64,000 nucleotides of DNA, taken from Cephalotus follicularis (taxonomy: Eukaryota; Streptophyta; Magnoliopsida; Oxalidales; Cephalotaceae). This document shows positions 34,471 to 45,051 of this stretch, one piece after another; positions within the stretch are counted from its first letter, which is position 1, and each line of letters starts with the position of its first letter. Location: assembly GCA_001972305.1 (NCBI GenBank), contig BDDD01000432.1, forward strand, positions 514,530 to 578,529. Direction: 5' to 3'. Both the position numbers and the translations under genes were made by a program. Under the pieces are notes generated by a model. The model did no database searches. It saw nothing but the letters and a program-made list of their open reading frames with translations, and had not been told where the DNA came from.

Positions 34471-35877
34471 GCCAGGCATGCTACTTTTCTTGAGAAGGAT
34501 TTCCTGTTGGAAGGCAGTAGTGGGAGTACGATAGAAATAGATGAACGATCTAAAGAGCCACAAGTTCAGGACTTGTCCAATCTTGTTCAAATTGATGTTC
34601 CTGAAGTGTCAGCTACCACAGATACACAACCTCTGCATAGATCCACCCGATTACCCAGGGAACCTGAGAGCTACTATGGTAGTTTTCTCATTAAAGGTAC
34701 CCAAGAGATAAATTTCATGAATGATGATCTGATAAGCTACAAAGAAGCCATATGGGATATGGACTCGGAGAAATGGCTCAAAACCATGAATTCTGAAATG
34801 GAATCCATGCACTCCAATAAAGTTTGGGATCTAGTGGCTGCACCCAAAGGGGTTAAACCCTTAGGATGCAAATCGATTTTCAAAAGAAAGCTTGCAGATG
34901 ATGGAAAGGTGAAGACCTTTAAAGCTAGGCTCGTATCCAAAGGTTACAATCAACGGGAAGAGATTGATTATGAGGAAACTTTCTCTCCCGTAGCCATGCT
35001 TAAATCCATTCAGCTTTTACTTGCTTTAGCTGCACAGAAACATTGATGAAGACATATAGTTGACTCAACCTGAGTGTTTCAAATCCACTGGTGATTCCCA
35101 GAAAGTGTGCAAACTTCATAAGTCCATTTATGGACTAAAGCAAGCTTCGAGAAGTTGGAAGATCCCATTCGATTAGACAATCAAAGAGTTTTATTTCATT
35201 AAGAATCGAGATAAACCATGTGTGTATAAAAAGGTTATTGGGAGCTCAGTGACTTTTCTTGTCTTGTACGTTGATGACATACTCCTTATAGGAAATGATG
35301 TGATCATGTTTTCGAACTTAATGGCCTTGCTATCTACAGTTTTCTCCATGAAAGACTTGGGAGAAGCTTCCTATGTCATAGGAATATAGGTCTATAGAGA
35401 TAGATCAAAAAGGATTATAGGGTTATCCCAGTCTCTGTACATTGACATAGTGCTTAAGCGATTTAGCATGGAAAATTCCAAGAGAGGTTACTTACCCCAT
35501 GTCATGGGATTTCACTTTCTAAGCAGATGTCTCCCAAGACAGCTTAAGAAAGACAAAGGATGATGCACATTCCATATGTTTCAGCAATTGGAAGCTTCAT
35601 GTATGATATGCTTTGCACTGGACCAGATATCGCATATGTGGTAAGTGTTACAAGTAGATATCAGTCATATCCCAGTGAGCAACACTGGAAGGTTGTCAAA
35701 GATATCCTTAAGTACCTTAATAGGACTAAGGATTTATTCTTAATGTATAGAAGAAAGGGTTTGAATATTCTGGATTATAATGACTCTAATTTTCAGACAG
35801 ATTTGGATGATTCAAAATCAACATCGAGGTTTGTGTTCACCTTGAATGGTGGAGCAGTGAGCTGGAAGAGTTCCAAG
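34462..35877 (+). pseudogene. pol: Reverse transcriptase and start of RNase H, element E
   Basis: A 194-codon open stretch (34462-35046) covers RSTRLPREPESYYGSFL, EAIWDMDSEKWLKTMNSEM and KARLVSKGYNQREEIDYEETF. At 35043 a deletion removes the region normally reading VKTAFLNG, with its catalytic Asp, and the text picks up at [13 protein letters not shown]. The second motif, LYVDDILLIGND (about 35260-35295), is intact. A later ORF (35560-35904) holds the connection and RNase H start (SKSTSRFVFTLNGGAVSWKS). Several stops and a frameshift near 35480-35560 are present. Non-functional. Confidence 0.88.
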
Positions 35878-37090
35878 TGTTGGGAATGCGTGGCCCACGC
35901 GTAACTGAAGAGTTATCAATTCGGACAATAGGGTTTAGGGCCGATTAAATTTAATTTTTCACCAATAGATTAATCCCCAAGCAATGGGATGGCCTAAGCT
36001 AAGTTCTAATTGTTCCAAAAATGCCAAAGAGCTCTAATCAACATTCAATCAAACCGAAAACCCAAAACCAAGCATAGGGCGAAACGGGTGGAAAGGCTAA
36101 AATTGCCGTAAACCCTAGAAAAGGACTCCAAACATAGGCTGACAAGGAAACACACAAAACCCTAGCCTAAAGTACAATCAACCCACACCCAAGCATCCCT
36201 AACCTTAAGGGATGACCAGTAAAGCACCAAAGAAAACCATGGACGTTTGGCTAGGGTACACACACCCTAGCACCAACCCACTGCCACGGTTCCATAAGAG
36301 GAAGGAGAATATGAGAATCTTACCAATGGTGAACACTCCTTCCTTCAAGATAAGCTCCCTCTACTCTTTATCCCTAAAAGCTCCAAGTTCCTCCACAAGC
36401 CACGGATGGGAGAAGTAAGGATGCAAGACTAAGTGTTTATCCTACACTAAATCGCTCTAGGTGTAGATAAGATGCAGTGTACAAAGTATCTCCACCTATA
36501 ATGACCTTTGAGTGGTGAAAGGAAGCTTGAAAATGGCTGCAAATCGCACCAGGTGATGTAGGCATCAACGTGTAGCGATAGGCATCGACGTGTACGCTAG
36601 CAGGAAGAAGAGAACGCACAACAGGGAAGAGAGAGAAAGAAGAAGTCTCAAGTGTGTTCAACAAGCTTCTCTCAAGATATTTACAGTGTTGACTTTCTCT
36701 CTCCTTAAAATCGCGCATAAGCATGTCGGCGTTAATACCATGCGTCTCATATTCTCTAGGCGTTAATGCCATGGATAAGATGAAACAGGAGCCAAGTCCC
36801 ATTTGTCTTCGCGTCAATGGTTAAAACCCATAGCATCAACGCGTAAACCTACTGGTCTTCAAATCGTCAACTCCATGCTCTCCATAGCGTTAACGCCCAA
36901 CGGCTCTATCCAGTTATGACGTTGACATGTACCCCTCATGGTGTTGACGTGAAAAGCTATTGGTTTTGTCACCGTTAATGCAAGCCATTCGTGCTAACGC
37001 CCAGTAACTCAACTAGACATGGCGTCGACGCCTAAGACAAAGATGAGACAATCTCTTCTATTTTCAAAAACCCTTCGCATGGAATATGAT
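35878..37090. other. Unassigned block, LTR-like, no gene
   Basis: Begins TGTTGGGAATGCG exactly where E stops, which could be an LTR start, but no matching end or target copy was found. No protein similarity. The right part (36555-37035) carries decayed boxes (GGCATCGACGTGTA, GGCGTTAATGCC, GCGTCGACGCCTAAG), again an LTR-like feature. Confidence 0.4.
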
Positions 37091-38374
37091 GGTCCACAAC
37101 TACCAATAAATTACTCTTTTTGAAAGCTGTTTTTCAATCAACAATAACAATGAAATTACTCTAAACAAGATAAGAAATCAAAAATAAATTGTGATAAATT
37201 AAAAGAGTAAGGGAAAGAGGTGGCAAACAAAGTTATAGTGGTTCGGCCAACAATGCCTACTTCCAATCTCCCAATCCACACTTGAGGTTCCATTAAGATT
37301 GTAATCCCCCGATCACAATCCAATAGGTTCTGAATTTTTACAAGTTAAATCCTCACTTGGATTTTTGCGAGAACAATCCTAGCTTGGATTTTTGCGAGTA
37401 CAATCCTAACTCGAATTTTTTTGTTAGCTAAATCCTAACTCTCAATATAGGTACCAATGACCTGGTTTACAAGAGTATTCAGGAAATGTATATGTGTTTA
37501 TGATCACTTCTACAAAAGACGAATTTTAACAATAAGGCTCAAGAATAAAACTTTTAAATATCAAAAAGCGCTTTTGAATATGAAAGTTCTCTTGCTCAAT
37601 TGCTTGATTGCTTTGCTTGATGTTACATCCTCTATTTATAGCATTTGTTGAATCTGACCGTTGCTATCTTCAAGGAACTTGTCAAAGAGCCGTTTGGAAT
37701 TATTTTGGAAAGGATCTCACCATTTCAGCACCTTCGGTTCTTACACATTTTATGTCTGACTGTCTTTGGAGTTGACGTGTATGCAAGGCATTGACGTCTA
37801 TCGCCTTATGAGTTAACTTCATTAGCTCTTTGCGTTGACTCCAATAGCCACTGTCCAATTCTTGCTTTATTCACATTGACGCGTGTACATGGCGTGGACG
37901 CGGATGTCAATTGTGAGCGTCAATACTCTCTCTATGCGTTAATGTCTAAGACATATTTGAGATTTCTGCATCCTTTTTCGTTGATGTCTAAACAAGGCGT
38001 TGACATCATCTTCATAGGTGTTGAGACCAAAAATATTCACGTTGACGTCCAAAGCTACAGTCCGAAATTGCACCTTTTGACGTTGATGTCTTCCTCAAGG
38101 CGTTGACGCTGATAATCCAATCCCCAGCATGTCGACGAGAATAATGAACATGTTGACGAGAATCATCTAGCAATGTCCAGAACATGTGTTCAAGCCAAGC
38201 ACGTTGATGCCTATAGTATAGTCGTTGACGCCAATATGACAGAATGCACTTTTATGCTTGTTTTGACTTGCAAGTGTTCCTGTTTGTTACTTTCAAACAT
38301 AACCTTCACATCAACAAACACATTAGGTGTTTTGTTATCATCAAAACCAAGATTGTAACACATAAATATCAACA
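37090..38374 (-). repeat. 3' LTR of element G (outer end not resolved)
   Basis: On the minus strand it starts TGTTGATATTTATG and soon reads TTTTGATGATAACAAAACACC, as SIRE/Maximus-group LTRs do. A TATA box (minus strand CTATAAATAG, 37632-37641) sits mid-LTR. The plus-strand TATAGTGGTTCGGCCAA at 37228-37244 is typical of the 3' half of such LTRs. Motif boxes run through 37765-38235, mostly in TG or CA form (GCGTTGACGT). The left end is estimated. Confidence 0.7.
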
Positions 38375-38387
38375 ATCTCCCCCTTTT
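38375..38387 (-). other. Polypurine tract of element G
   Basis: On the minus strand AAAAAGGGGGAGAT lies directly before TGTTGATATT, the usual SIRE-type arrangement. Confidence 0.8.
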
Positions 38388-39121
38388 TGATGATGACAAA
38401 ACATACACAATAAAAAGCTTAAAAACTCAATACCATTTTGCAAGTTTAAAACACAAACTCTCCATTTTTTGAAAGTTTAAAAACACAAACTCTCTTGACT
38501 AAAGCATTAAGTCTTTAAAAACATTTTTATGCATGAATGACATCAATTTATACCAAAACATATCAAAAACATTAACACTTTAAGCATTCATTTAAAAACA
38601 AGCTCTCACTTAATAGGATATTCATTCTTTAATGAAAAGTTTACACTTGACATTCATAAACACTTGACATACATCTAAAACATACATCTAAAACATATGT
38701 ATATGTAGCTTTTTTAAACATCTTCCCCTTTTTGGAAATCATATAAAAAGCTAAAGAGTTTTAAAAACTCTCCCTCGGTTTTATGCATTCATTATACCAA
38801 ACAACAAATATCAATAAGTAAAAAAATATCAATATTATAAACAACAAACAATCTCCCCCTGAATAAATCACTAACACTTTAAACACAATATATCAAATGA
38901 TTCAAGGAGAACATAAATAACAGAAAAATTTCATAAAGAAAAATAATTGATAACTTCATACATAACATCAAGAGTTAATAACAAGATAATATAACATTCA
39001 GAGAACTTAAAATTTCATACAAAACAAAAGTTTTTAAAAAATGATATAAATCAAATGTTTAAAAACAGAAAATGCAATGTATGAATCAAGTCTTCACATT
39101 ATCTCCTCTTTCTTCTTCCGA
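38388..39121 (-). other. 3' noncoding spacer of element G
   Basis: Very AT-rich, with repeated AAACATATC- and CATACATCTAAAA-like stretches and a second purine run (minus strand TTCAGGGGGAGATTG, about 38850-38864). No ORF is supported. Confidence 0.55.
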
Positions 39122-39270
39122 TTATTCTTCTTCCGAAGAGGAGATGTCAACAGCTTTAATAAGACCTTTGGCGATCAACTTTTTCTCAAGTCTCCTTCGT
39201 CTTCTTTGCTGATCGTCAAAGAGGTCAAGAAATTCATCCCTCATATTATACATTTTGATATTCAATTTTC

Positions 39271-40251
39271 TCATCTCAGCAAAAAAAAAACATCCATGGA
39301 TAATGTAGAGTTGATACTGCTACAACTAGCTTGTCCTTGCTGCATTGGACGTGCAGGGGTTTGCTTCTTTCTTTGAGCTTCTCCATACTCCTCAACGCCC
39401 GCACCTTCAACACTTCTTTTTCTTCTTCCACCTTCTTTTGGCAGCCATACAAAGCCTTCACTGGTATGCTCTCTCTTCCGTCCCATTCTCTTCAAGGAAG
39501 ATGCATTGTAGATATCCCCAACATCTATCCTCGATGGCACTTCATTTCCAAACACTATCCCAAAGTGTGAGCGAATCTTGGTGATTACCATCACATATGG
39601 CAATGCACCTTCACCTTTGGAAGTTGCTCTCAACATGTTCTTCATGATTAAATGAGGGGGGTTCAAGGGTTTACCCATCACAACATGCCACATGATATAC
39701 AAGTCTTGGTAACTCATTTTTTCATGCCCATCGGAGGTTGGCAGAATGTGAGTGGCAGTTATGTGGTGGAACAGCCTATGCTCAGCACCAAGAAGATTGG
39801 TTGGCTTGGCCATACCTCCAAAAACATTCTTATTAGGGTAAAACACCCTAAGACAATCCTCAAGAACTAGGTCCAGATCCTCCGGCCATTTCTTTCTCTC
39901 AAAAAACTTTGATCCATCAGTAGGAATATTTAAGATATTGTCTAACATCTTATCATCAAACTTCATAACTACTCTATTCACCTTACATTTCAATTCTAAA
40001 ACATCACAATTATCTCCAACATTAGCAAGATTGTTATAAAATTCTTTAACATATTCTACATAGTATGGAGCATTTATTGTGAAATAATCTCTCCGTCCTA
40101 ATGCTTGAAACCACTGCTCTAATTGAAATTTGTCACCTGTAGTGAAGGAGAAATCCACTACCCTTCCACAGAGCACTTCTTTTGCTGCATAGCTTTCCTT
40201 GTTTTTTGCAGGTGTCTTGCCTCCATATGATGGCTGCTCTGTTTTTGGCAT
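39271..40251 (-). CDS. Intact 326-codon ORF, plant transposon protein domain-like
   Basis: The ORF starts MPKTEQPSYGGKTPAKNKES. Residues about 45-240 resemble the plant-specific 'putative plant transposon protein' domain (Pfam PF20167, from memory): YVKEFYNNL, VVMKFDDKMLDNILNIP, LFHHITATHILPTSDGHEKMSYQDLYIMWHVV and ALPYVMVITKIRSHFGIVF. A basic, Q-rich tail follows (RKREHTSEG). Biochemical function is unknown. No signal peptide or membrane segment is seen. It is the only long uninterrupted frame in the window. It lies between gag and 3' LTR, where SIRE elements often carry an extra ORF. The stop follows an A10 run (39281-39290). One more base there would extend the frame to 39122 with a charged tail ending KAVDISSSEEE, so the annotated end may be a slip product. 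Confidence 0.7.
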   Translation of the reverse strand: MPKTEQPSYGGKTPAKNKESYAAKEVLCGRVVDFSFTTGDKFQLEQWFQALGRRDYFTINAPYYVEYVKEFYNNLANVGDNCDVLELKCKVNRVVMKFDDKMLDNILNIPTDGSKFFERKKWPEDLDLVLEDCLRVFYPNKNVFGGMAKPTNLLGAEHRLFHHITATHILPTSDGHEKMSYQDLYIMWHVVMGKPLNPPHLIMKNMLRATSKGEGALPYVMVITKIRSHFGIVFGNEVPSRIDVGDIYNASSLKRMGRKREHTSEGFVWLPKEGGRRKRSVEGAGVEEYGEAQRKKQTPARPMQQGQASCSSINSTLSMDVFFLLR

Positions 40252-40919
40252 GGTTGATGTATTCAGAATGAAGTTTTAAAGATGTTTTGGTGATTGAAAT
40301 CGGTTTTTCAGAGGAAAAAAAAATTAAGAAGAGGGAAAAAATAGGTTTTGAGGCAAAAAGGAATAGGAGTCGACAAAGATGCCTAAATCTATATATATCA
40401 GATGCGTAAGCATCAACATCTAACTTCTGCGTTGACGCGAATCGTGTTCTCTTTAGAACAAAGGATAAAGACGTTAACGTCAACATTGAGGCAAAAACAT
40501 ATCATTAATGCTAATAGATAGCGTTGACGCACAAGATCACACTCAAACTCTACTTACGTTAATGCTTTGTTTTAGCGTTGATGCCAAAACAGAAAAGAGT
40601 AATATTTTTGTTAACGCGTAAAAACAAAGAACAGAGTTTTCGTTAACGTGTACATTAGCGTTAACGCTAATATTGAACGTTGACGCGAAAAACTTGATTT
40701 TAAGAAACTTGAAAAATTTTGACATTTTAAAAACCTTTTCAAAACAAATTTTTTTTATAACAACAATCTCAAAATCATTTTAAACAAGATTATGCATAGG
40801 CAATCAATCAAACAACACAATCAACAAGTAACATTTAAATGATTCATTCCAAACAATCAAAACAATAAACACTTATAGTACATGTGCTTGGAGCTTTAAC
40901 TTTGTTCATGTCTTCAAGC
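40252..40919 (-). other. Spacer of element G with TA-form motif boxes
   Basis: No ORF supported. Boxes at 40385-40690 are mostly GCGTTGACGC, CGTTAACG and GCGTTAACGC, the CpG-depleted form of the motif. Near 40905-40925 a short stretch (minus strand, VCLEDMNKVK-like) may be the end of the Gag-protease junction. Confidence 0.5.
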
Positions 40920-41445
40920 ACACCTACAAAACAGAAAGTTTATAGTTTTGGTACCCAAAAGGTTTTGGGTCCTTTTGTGTTAGTCGGAAATGTTCCTTTC
41001 GGAACCCATATTCTTTTAATCTTACTACCAATTGGAAGAAATATGTCCAATTTTTCCACAATAGTTACAACTCATTATTTTCTTCTTTCTTTATAACAAT
41101 TTATTAAAGTGTTCTACCTTGTTCATCTCATCAAAGCCTAAACCGGCTGTATCAAAAACACAACGTTGGATTTCTTTTCTCAAACCATAAATTTCCAATT
41201 TAAATTCCAAATTATCCTTTTCTAAAGAGGAATTCTTTTCAATTATGCTTTCATCCTTTTTCATTTCAAGAATGCAATTCTTTAATTCTACAATCTCTTT
41301 AGCTCTATCCTTTGCAATTTTCCTTACCAAATGATATTCTCTATTTAGAACATTTAAAACATCTACTAGCTCATCATACTCACATTGCAATTCATTATAA
41401 CTAAGAGATTAAGTATTTACCTCACAATCGTCTTCCATTGCCATG
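40920..41445 (-). pseudogene. gag: Gag C-terminal part of element G (coiled coil and knuckle remnant)
   Basis: A 99-codon frame (41390-41091, minus) reads MQCEYDELVDVLNVLNREYH and continues as a K/E/L-rich coiled coil (RAKEIVELKNCILEMKKDES). After its stop a degenerate knuckle (SCNYCGKIGHIS) and WVPKGTFPTNTKGPK, the hallmark end of SIRE-type Gag, can be read in shifting frames with stops. The part upstream was separated by solo LTR F. Confidence 0.75.
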
Positions 41446-41450
41446 AACGC
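41446..41450 (+). repeat. Target site duplication of solo LTR F, left copy (AACGC)
   Basis: AACGC precedes TGTAATATCCCG and is repeated exactly at 44438-44442. Confidence 0.92.
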
Positions 41451-41584
41451 TGTAATATCCCGTTTTCTATGTTGACATGTTTTTATGATTGTTGTTTGGA
41501 ATCATATCTTTTTGACTTATGCTATGGTTTGTGGACCCATTTGATTTTTGGTTTGAATTCCTTTTGTTGCTGATTTCTGGGCAC

Positions 41585-42605
41585 AAAGCGTCGACGCTCT
41601 CTTTAGAACCGCCGACGCTTTGGCTGCTGTGTGGCAAGTCGACGCTCAAACATGTGGAAACGACGCGTTTTGTATTTAAGTGCTTAACCGTCGAAGCTTT
41701 AAGTAAACTGTCGACGCTTTGATCGGGTTTCCATATCAGTTTGGTCGGTGACAGTGTTTTTGGAAGGCTGATTTCTTGCCTTTTCTGGTTATTCGATTTT
41801 CCTTAAGTGTTAGACGCGTTTGATCTGTATGGTAATGTCCTATTACACTAATCTTGACAATTAAACACTCGGATATTCGCATTTAACCAGACAAATTCTT
41901 TTAAAAAGCATAAACTTTTCTGCACTTTTTACAAACGAACAGCAGCTTTGAACCCGATTTTCCACACTGATTTCAACGTTTTCTGGAGGTAATTTCTAAA
42001 CGAAACTTGTAACTAGTATTATGTAGTTTCAATATCATCCATTATTTCGTGTTAAAACCATCTATAGCATGATCTAGAGCATGATTTAGGAGGCCTGTTG
42101 AAATAAAATTTATGTTATGTTCATTCATGAGTTTTATGCATGATTTGTAATATTGATGATTAAAAACAAGAAATCGTGTCATTGATGCAAGCATATATAT
42201 GTATATTATTGTTTTTATGGATTTTGCACAAGAAAATCGGACTATAGTTCATGATTATGTAAACTATTTTTGAAAACCATGTTTTTATATGAACATACTA
42301 TGTTAAGCTTATTATTTTCATGATTTCGTGTTTGTAATCACTATAATGATAATTACAAACCCATATGACATGTTTTTAAAATTTGGTTATTGCTACTGTA
42401 ACTTCTGGATATGAAAAATCGGATTATTCTTGAGATTGAAACTGTTTTCTGCAATTGTTGTTCTGTGACTGACGCAAACCGCTGACGCTTAGTATCTGAG
42501 CGCCGACGCTTTGTATTGTTTTATGCCTTAGTCGGTCGACCGCTTGTTCGACGCTTAGTCCCTTTTTGCTATTAGACAGTCGACGCCTAGCAACAAACGG
42601 TCGAC
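41585..42605. repeat. Two CGTCGACG-box clusters in solo LTR F
   Basis: Cluster 1 at 41585-41725 (AAAGCGTCGACGCTCTCT, AAGTCGACGCTCAAA, CTGTCGACGCTTTG) and cluster 2 at 42475-42605 (CCGCTGACGCTTAG, GCGCCGACGCTTTG, CAGTCGACGCCTAG, GGTCGACGCTTTA). Confidence 0.75.
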
Positions 42606-43609
42606 GCTTTATGACAGTTTTTGATGTTTTGATTTCTTTTACGATATGTGATGTTTGGACTCGTATGTTTAGGGCTTTATATCATTCCTGGTGAAGTTTA
42701 GGACACTCTAGGATACTTTTGTCTGGTATTCGTATTTGTTTAGATTGTTCAGTCAGCTAAGGTACGGATTATTCTTTCTTTGGTGCTCCTATTGATTTTA
42801 TTAGAGTAAAAATATTAGTTTTACTTTATTGAATAAACGTACGGATTTTCTACTCTTTGGCTTATTCCTTCAAAATGGATTAAAATATGTTTTTGTTCGG
42901 ATTCTTCGTCCTTTGGTATTCCTTCGATTAAACTTTCATTCGTTAATGATTACGTACGTTTTATCGAACGGATTATGTTTCTGGTTTTATTAGAAATGAT
43001 ATTCATATTTTAATTGGATATTCTCATTTTGATAATGATATTACTAAATTGAATTTTAGTATTGTTTCATCGGATATTGGTTTTGATATACGTGTTTTCA
43101 CTATTGGAAATATTAACATGGCTTCCACTTTCGGAGTATGTTAACTTCAGATACAGTTAAGATTTTGTTTTCAGATAAGATCAAAAATTGTTTCTAAATT
43201 GTTTAAAATTGTTTTAGATTAAAACAATGTTTTAGCGTAATAACACACAAAGAAAATCCCTACCTATGAGGTATCATAGGCATGTTCTTTGGCACGGAGG
43301 ACATGACACCTACCGTGGCGGTGTTGTCGGTCTACGACGTCTCTTTTAAACATGTATCCTGAGGGTAGGATATGGATCCTTTTGAGGCGTATGAGTATAC
43401 TCTAGTTATTGTAAGATAAGATTCAGTATTTGGGATTGTTTGTGTAGTACCGTACACGACTTTTCCGTCAGAGCATGTGGGCCTCGCGAACCCCTTGCAC
43501 CTATATATGTATGTATGTCAGAAATTCTCTGTTATGGAATTATGAATCAGATAATGTTTTGGATTATGACATCCTGTTTTTCGTAAGTTATGATGATTTT
43601 CTAACTGCT

Positions 43610-44287
43610 CGTTTTTAAATATTATGTTTTACTTTTTTAAGAATATTTACTATGTTACTTTACTGAATTTAAAGTTCAAATTATTTTGTTTATCGTTTAC
43701 TGTTTTAATTCCTTATCCGTACTGAGGTTTGCTCAGCCGCGTTTTTGTTTCTATGCGGCAGGTTTTCAGGAGCATGGGGGAAATGTGTGATAAGAGTTAC
43801 CCATTGTCAGAATATCAGCTAGGAGTTGGTTCTTGTGTAGGATCAGATTAGTTTTTCAGCAAAACAGTTTCAGACTTTGGTTTTATTTCAGTTATGATTT
43901 CAGTATTTGGACATCGGATTATGACTAGTCCTTATTTATGTTTTGTCTAGTTTTTAAATATTCTGTTTTACTTTTTTAAGAATATTTACTATGTTACTTT
44001 ACTGAATTTAAAGTTCAAATTATTTTGTTTATCATTTACTGTTTTAATTCCTTATCCGTACTGAGGTTTGCTCAGCCGCGTTTTTATTTCTATGCGGCAG
44101 GTTTTCAGGAGCATGGGGGAAATGTGTGATAAGAGTTACCCATTGTCAGAATATCAGCTAGGAGTTGGTTCCTGTGTAGGATCAGATTAGTTTTTCAGCA
44201 AGACAGTTTCAGACTTTGGTTTTATTTCAGTTATTATTTCAGTATTTGGACATCGGATTATGACTAGTCCTTATTTATGTTTTGTCT
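43610..44287 (+). repeat. 339-base tandem duplication inside solo LTR F
   Basis: GAATATTTAC at 43641 recurs at 43980, and the sequence between is copied almost exactly, including CTGAGGTTTGCTCAGCCG and GGAGCATGGGGGAAATGTG. Copy 1 is about 43610-43948 and copy 2 about 43949-44287. Confidence 0.88.
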
Positions 44288-44442
44288 TAAATTTCAGACT
44301 CTCTTTTATTTCAAGTTTGCAATAAGATATGTTTTCAGACCACCACATCCGTTTCGTATCAGTCTTTTGTTAGATTTCCGTTATGTTTCAGTTTAGCATT
44401 AAGACCTGTAAGGGCTCCCACCATCGGGGGTGTTACAAACGC

Positions 44443-44865
44443 AATGTTTGCGACTTCTTCGTTTTCTTCATCATCGGAGCTAGAGTCATCACTATCTCTC
44501 CTGCTAGCAATCATCGCTTTCTTCTTGATTTTGTCTTTCTTTTTCTTCGACTTAGGACAATCTGGCCTTATGTGACCCAGTTTGTCACATTTGTAGCAGA
44601 TAAGTTCTTTTTCCTCTTTCTCGTTCTTGCTAGTCTCCTTTTGTTGGATTGGAATTTCTTTAATTGCTTCTTTGAGAAATTCTTTTTGTCCATAAGGATT
44701 TTTCTAATTCTTTTATCTAGCAAGGCCATATCCTCTTCATCACTTTCATTATCTTTTGGAGCTTTCAAGCTATCGTTTTCTTCTTTGACTCATTTTTTGC
44801 TTCATCACTCAATCTAAGCTCATGTCTCATCAACGATCCTAGCAAATCTTCTAACGGAAGAGTTG
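44443..44865 (-). pseudogene. gag: Gag central part of element G (copia zinc knuckle)
   Basis: On the minus strand the sequence begins LPLEDLLGSLMRHELRLSDE, a copia Gag hallmark, then an acidic/basic linker (KDNESDEEDMALLDKRIRKI) and a CCHC knuckle (CYKCDKLGHIRPDC, about 44560-44600). It ends with KKKKDKIKKKAMIASRR and an S/D/E-rich run (DSDDSSSDDEE) before the F insertion. Frame changes occur between the linker and knuckle. The gene is cut on the 5' side at 44865. Confidence 0.8.
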
Positions 44866-45051
44866 TGTCGCACCCCATTTCCATAAGACAACGTTAAAGC
44901 GGTAATAGCAATCAACATAACATAATGTAGCTTATGCAATTTTACAAATAATTAAAAACTTTCAATAGTGGAAGAGATATAACAATTAAAGACGAATTCA
45001 TATACGCTTCACGCATCCCATACTACGTGATGCCAATTTGTTTAATACAAT
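44866..45051 (-). repeat. Truncated B-family LTR end
   Basis: TGTCGCACCCC onward parallels the first 186 bases of element H and the B LTRs (GGTAATAGCAATCAACATAA, CATCCCATACTACGTGATGC). It breaks off where the next LTR end begins at 45052. It directly interrupts the G gag. Confidence 0.7.

Larger units (their letters stand above)
33470..35877 (+). mobile_element. Element E: Ty1/copia relic, truncated at both ends
   Basis: Only pol is present, from the end of the protease/pre-integrase region to the RNase H motif GGAVSWKSSK. No LTR, primer site or gag was found. The left end abuts the LTR-like fragment and the right end changes abruptly at 35878 into unrelated sequence. Confidence 0.85.
41451..44437 (+). 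mobile_element. Element F: solo LTR of a gypsy-type element
   Basis: 2987 bases, TGTAATATCCCG to GGGGGTGTTACA, flanked by AACGC on both sides. No primer site, gag or pol inside, so it is best explained by recombination between two LTRs. The plus orientation is inferred from CTGAGGTTTGCTCAGCCG and GCAGGTTTTCAGGAGCATGG in the 3' part, like the D LTR. It lies in the gag of element G. Confidence 0.9.
37090..44865 (-). mobile_element. Element G: SIRE/Maximus-like Ty1/copia element without pol, minus strand
   Basis: Read on the minus strand: gag (44865 to 44443, then 41445 to 40920), a spacer, an ORF of 326 codons (40251 to 39271), a long 3' noncoding part, a polypurine tract (38375-38387) and an LTR starting TGTTGATATT at 38374. 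Protease, integrase, RT and RNase H are missing. The gag is split by solo LTR F and cut at 44865 by a B-family LTR end. The 5' LTR and primer site lie beyond that cut and are not in view. Confidence 0.75.

Noticed and set aside
44383-44817. 144-codon hydrophobic plus-strand ORF resembling a membrane protein
   Set aside because: It is the antisense of the lysine- and acid-rich G gag, which accounts for the F/L-rich translation.
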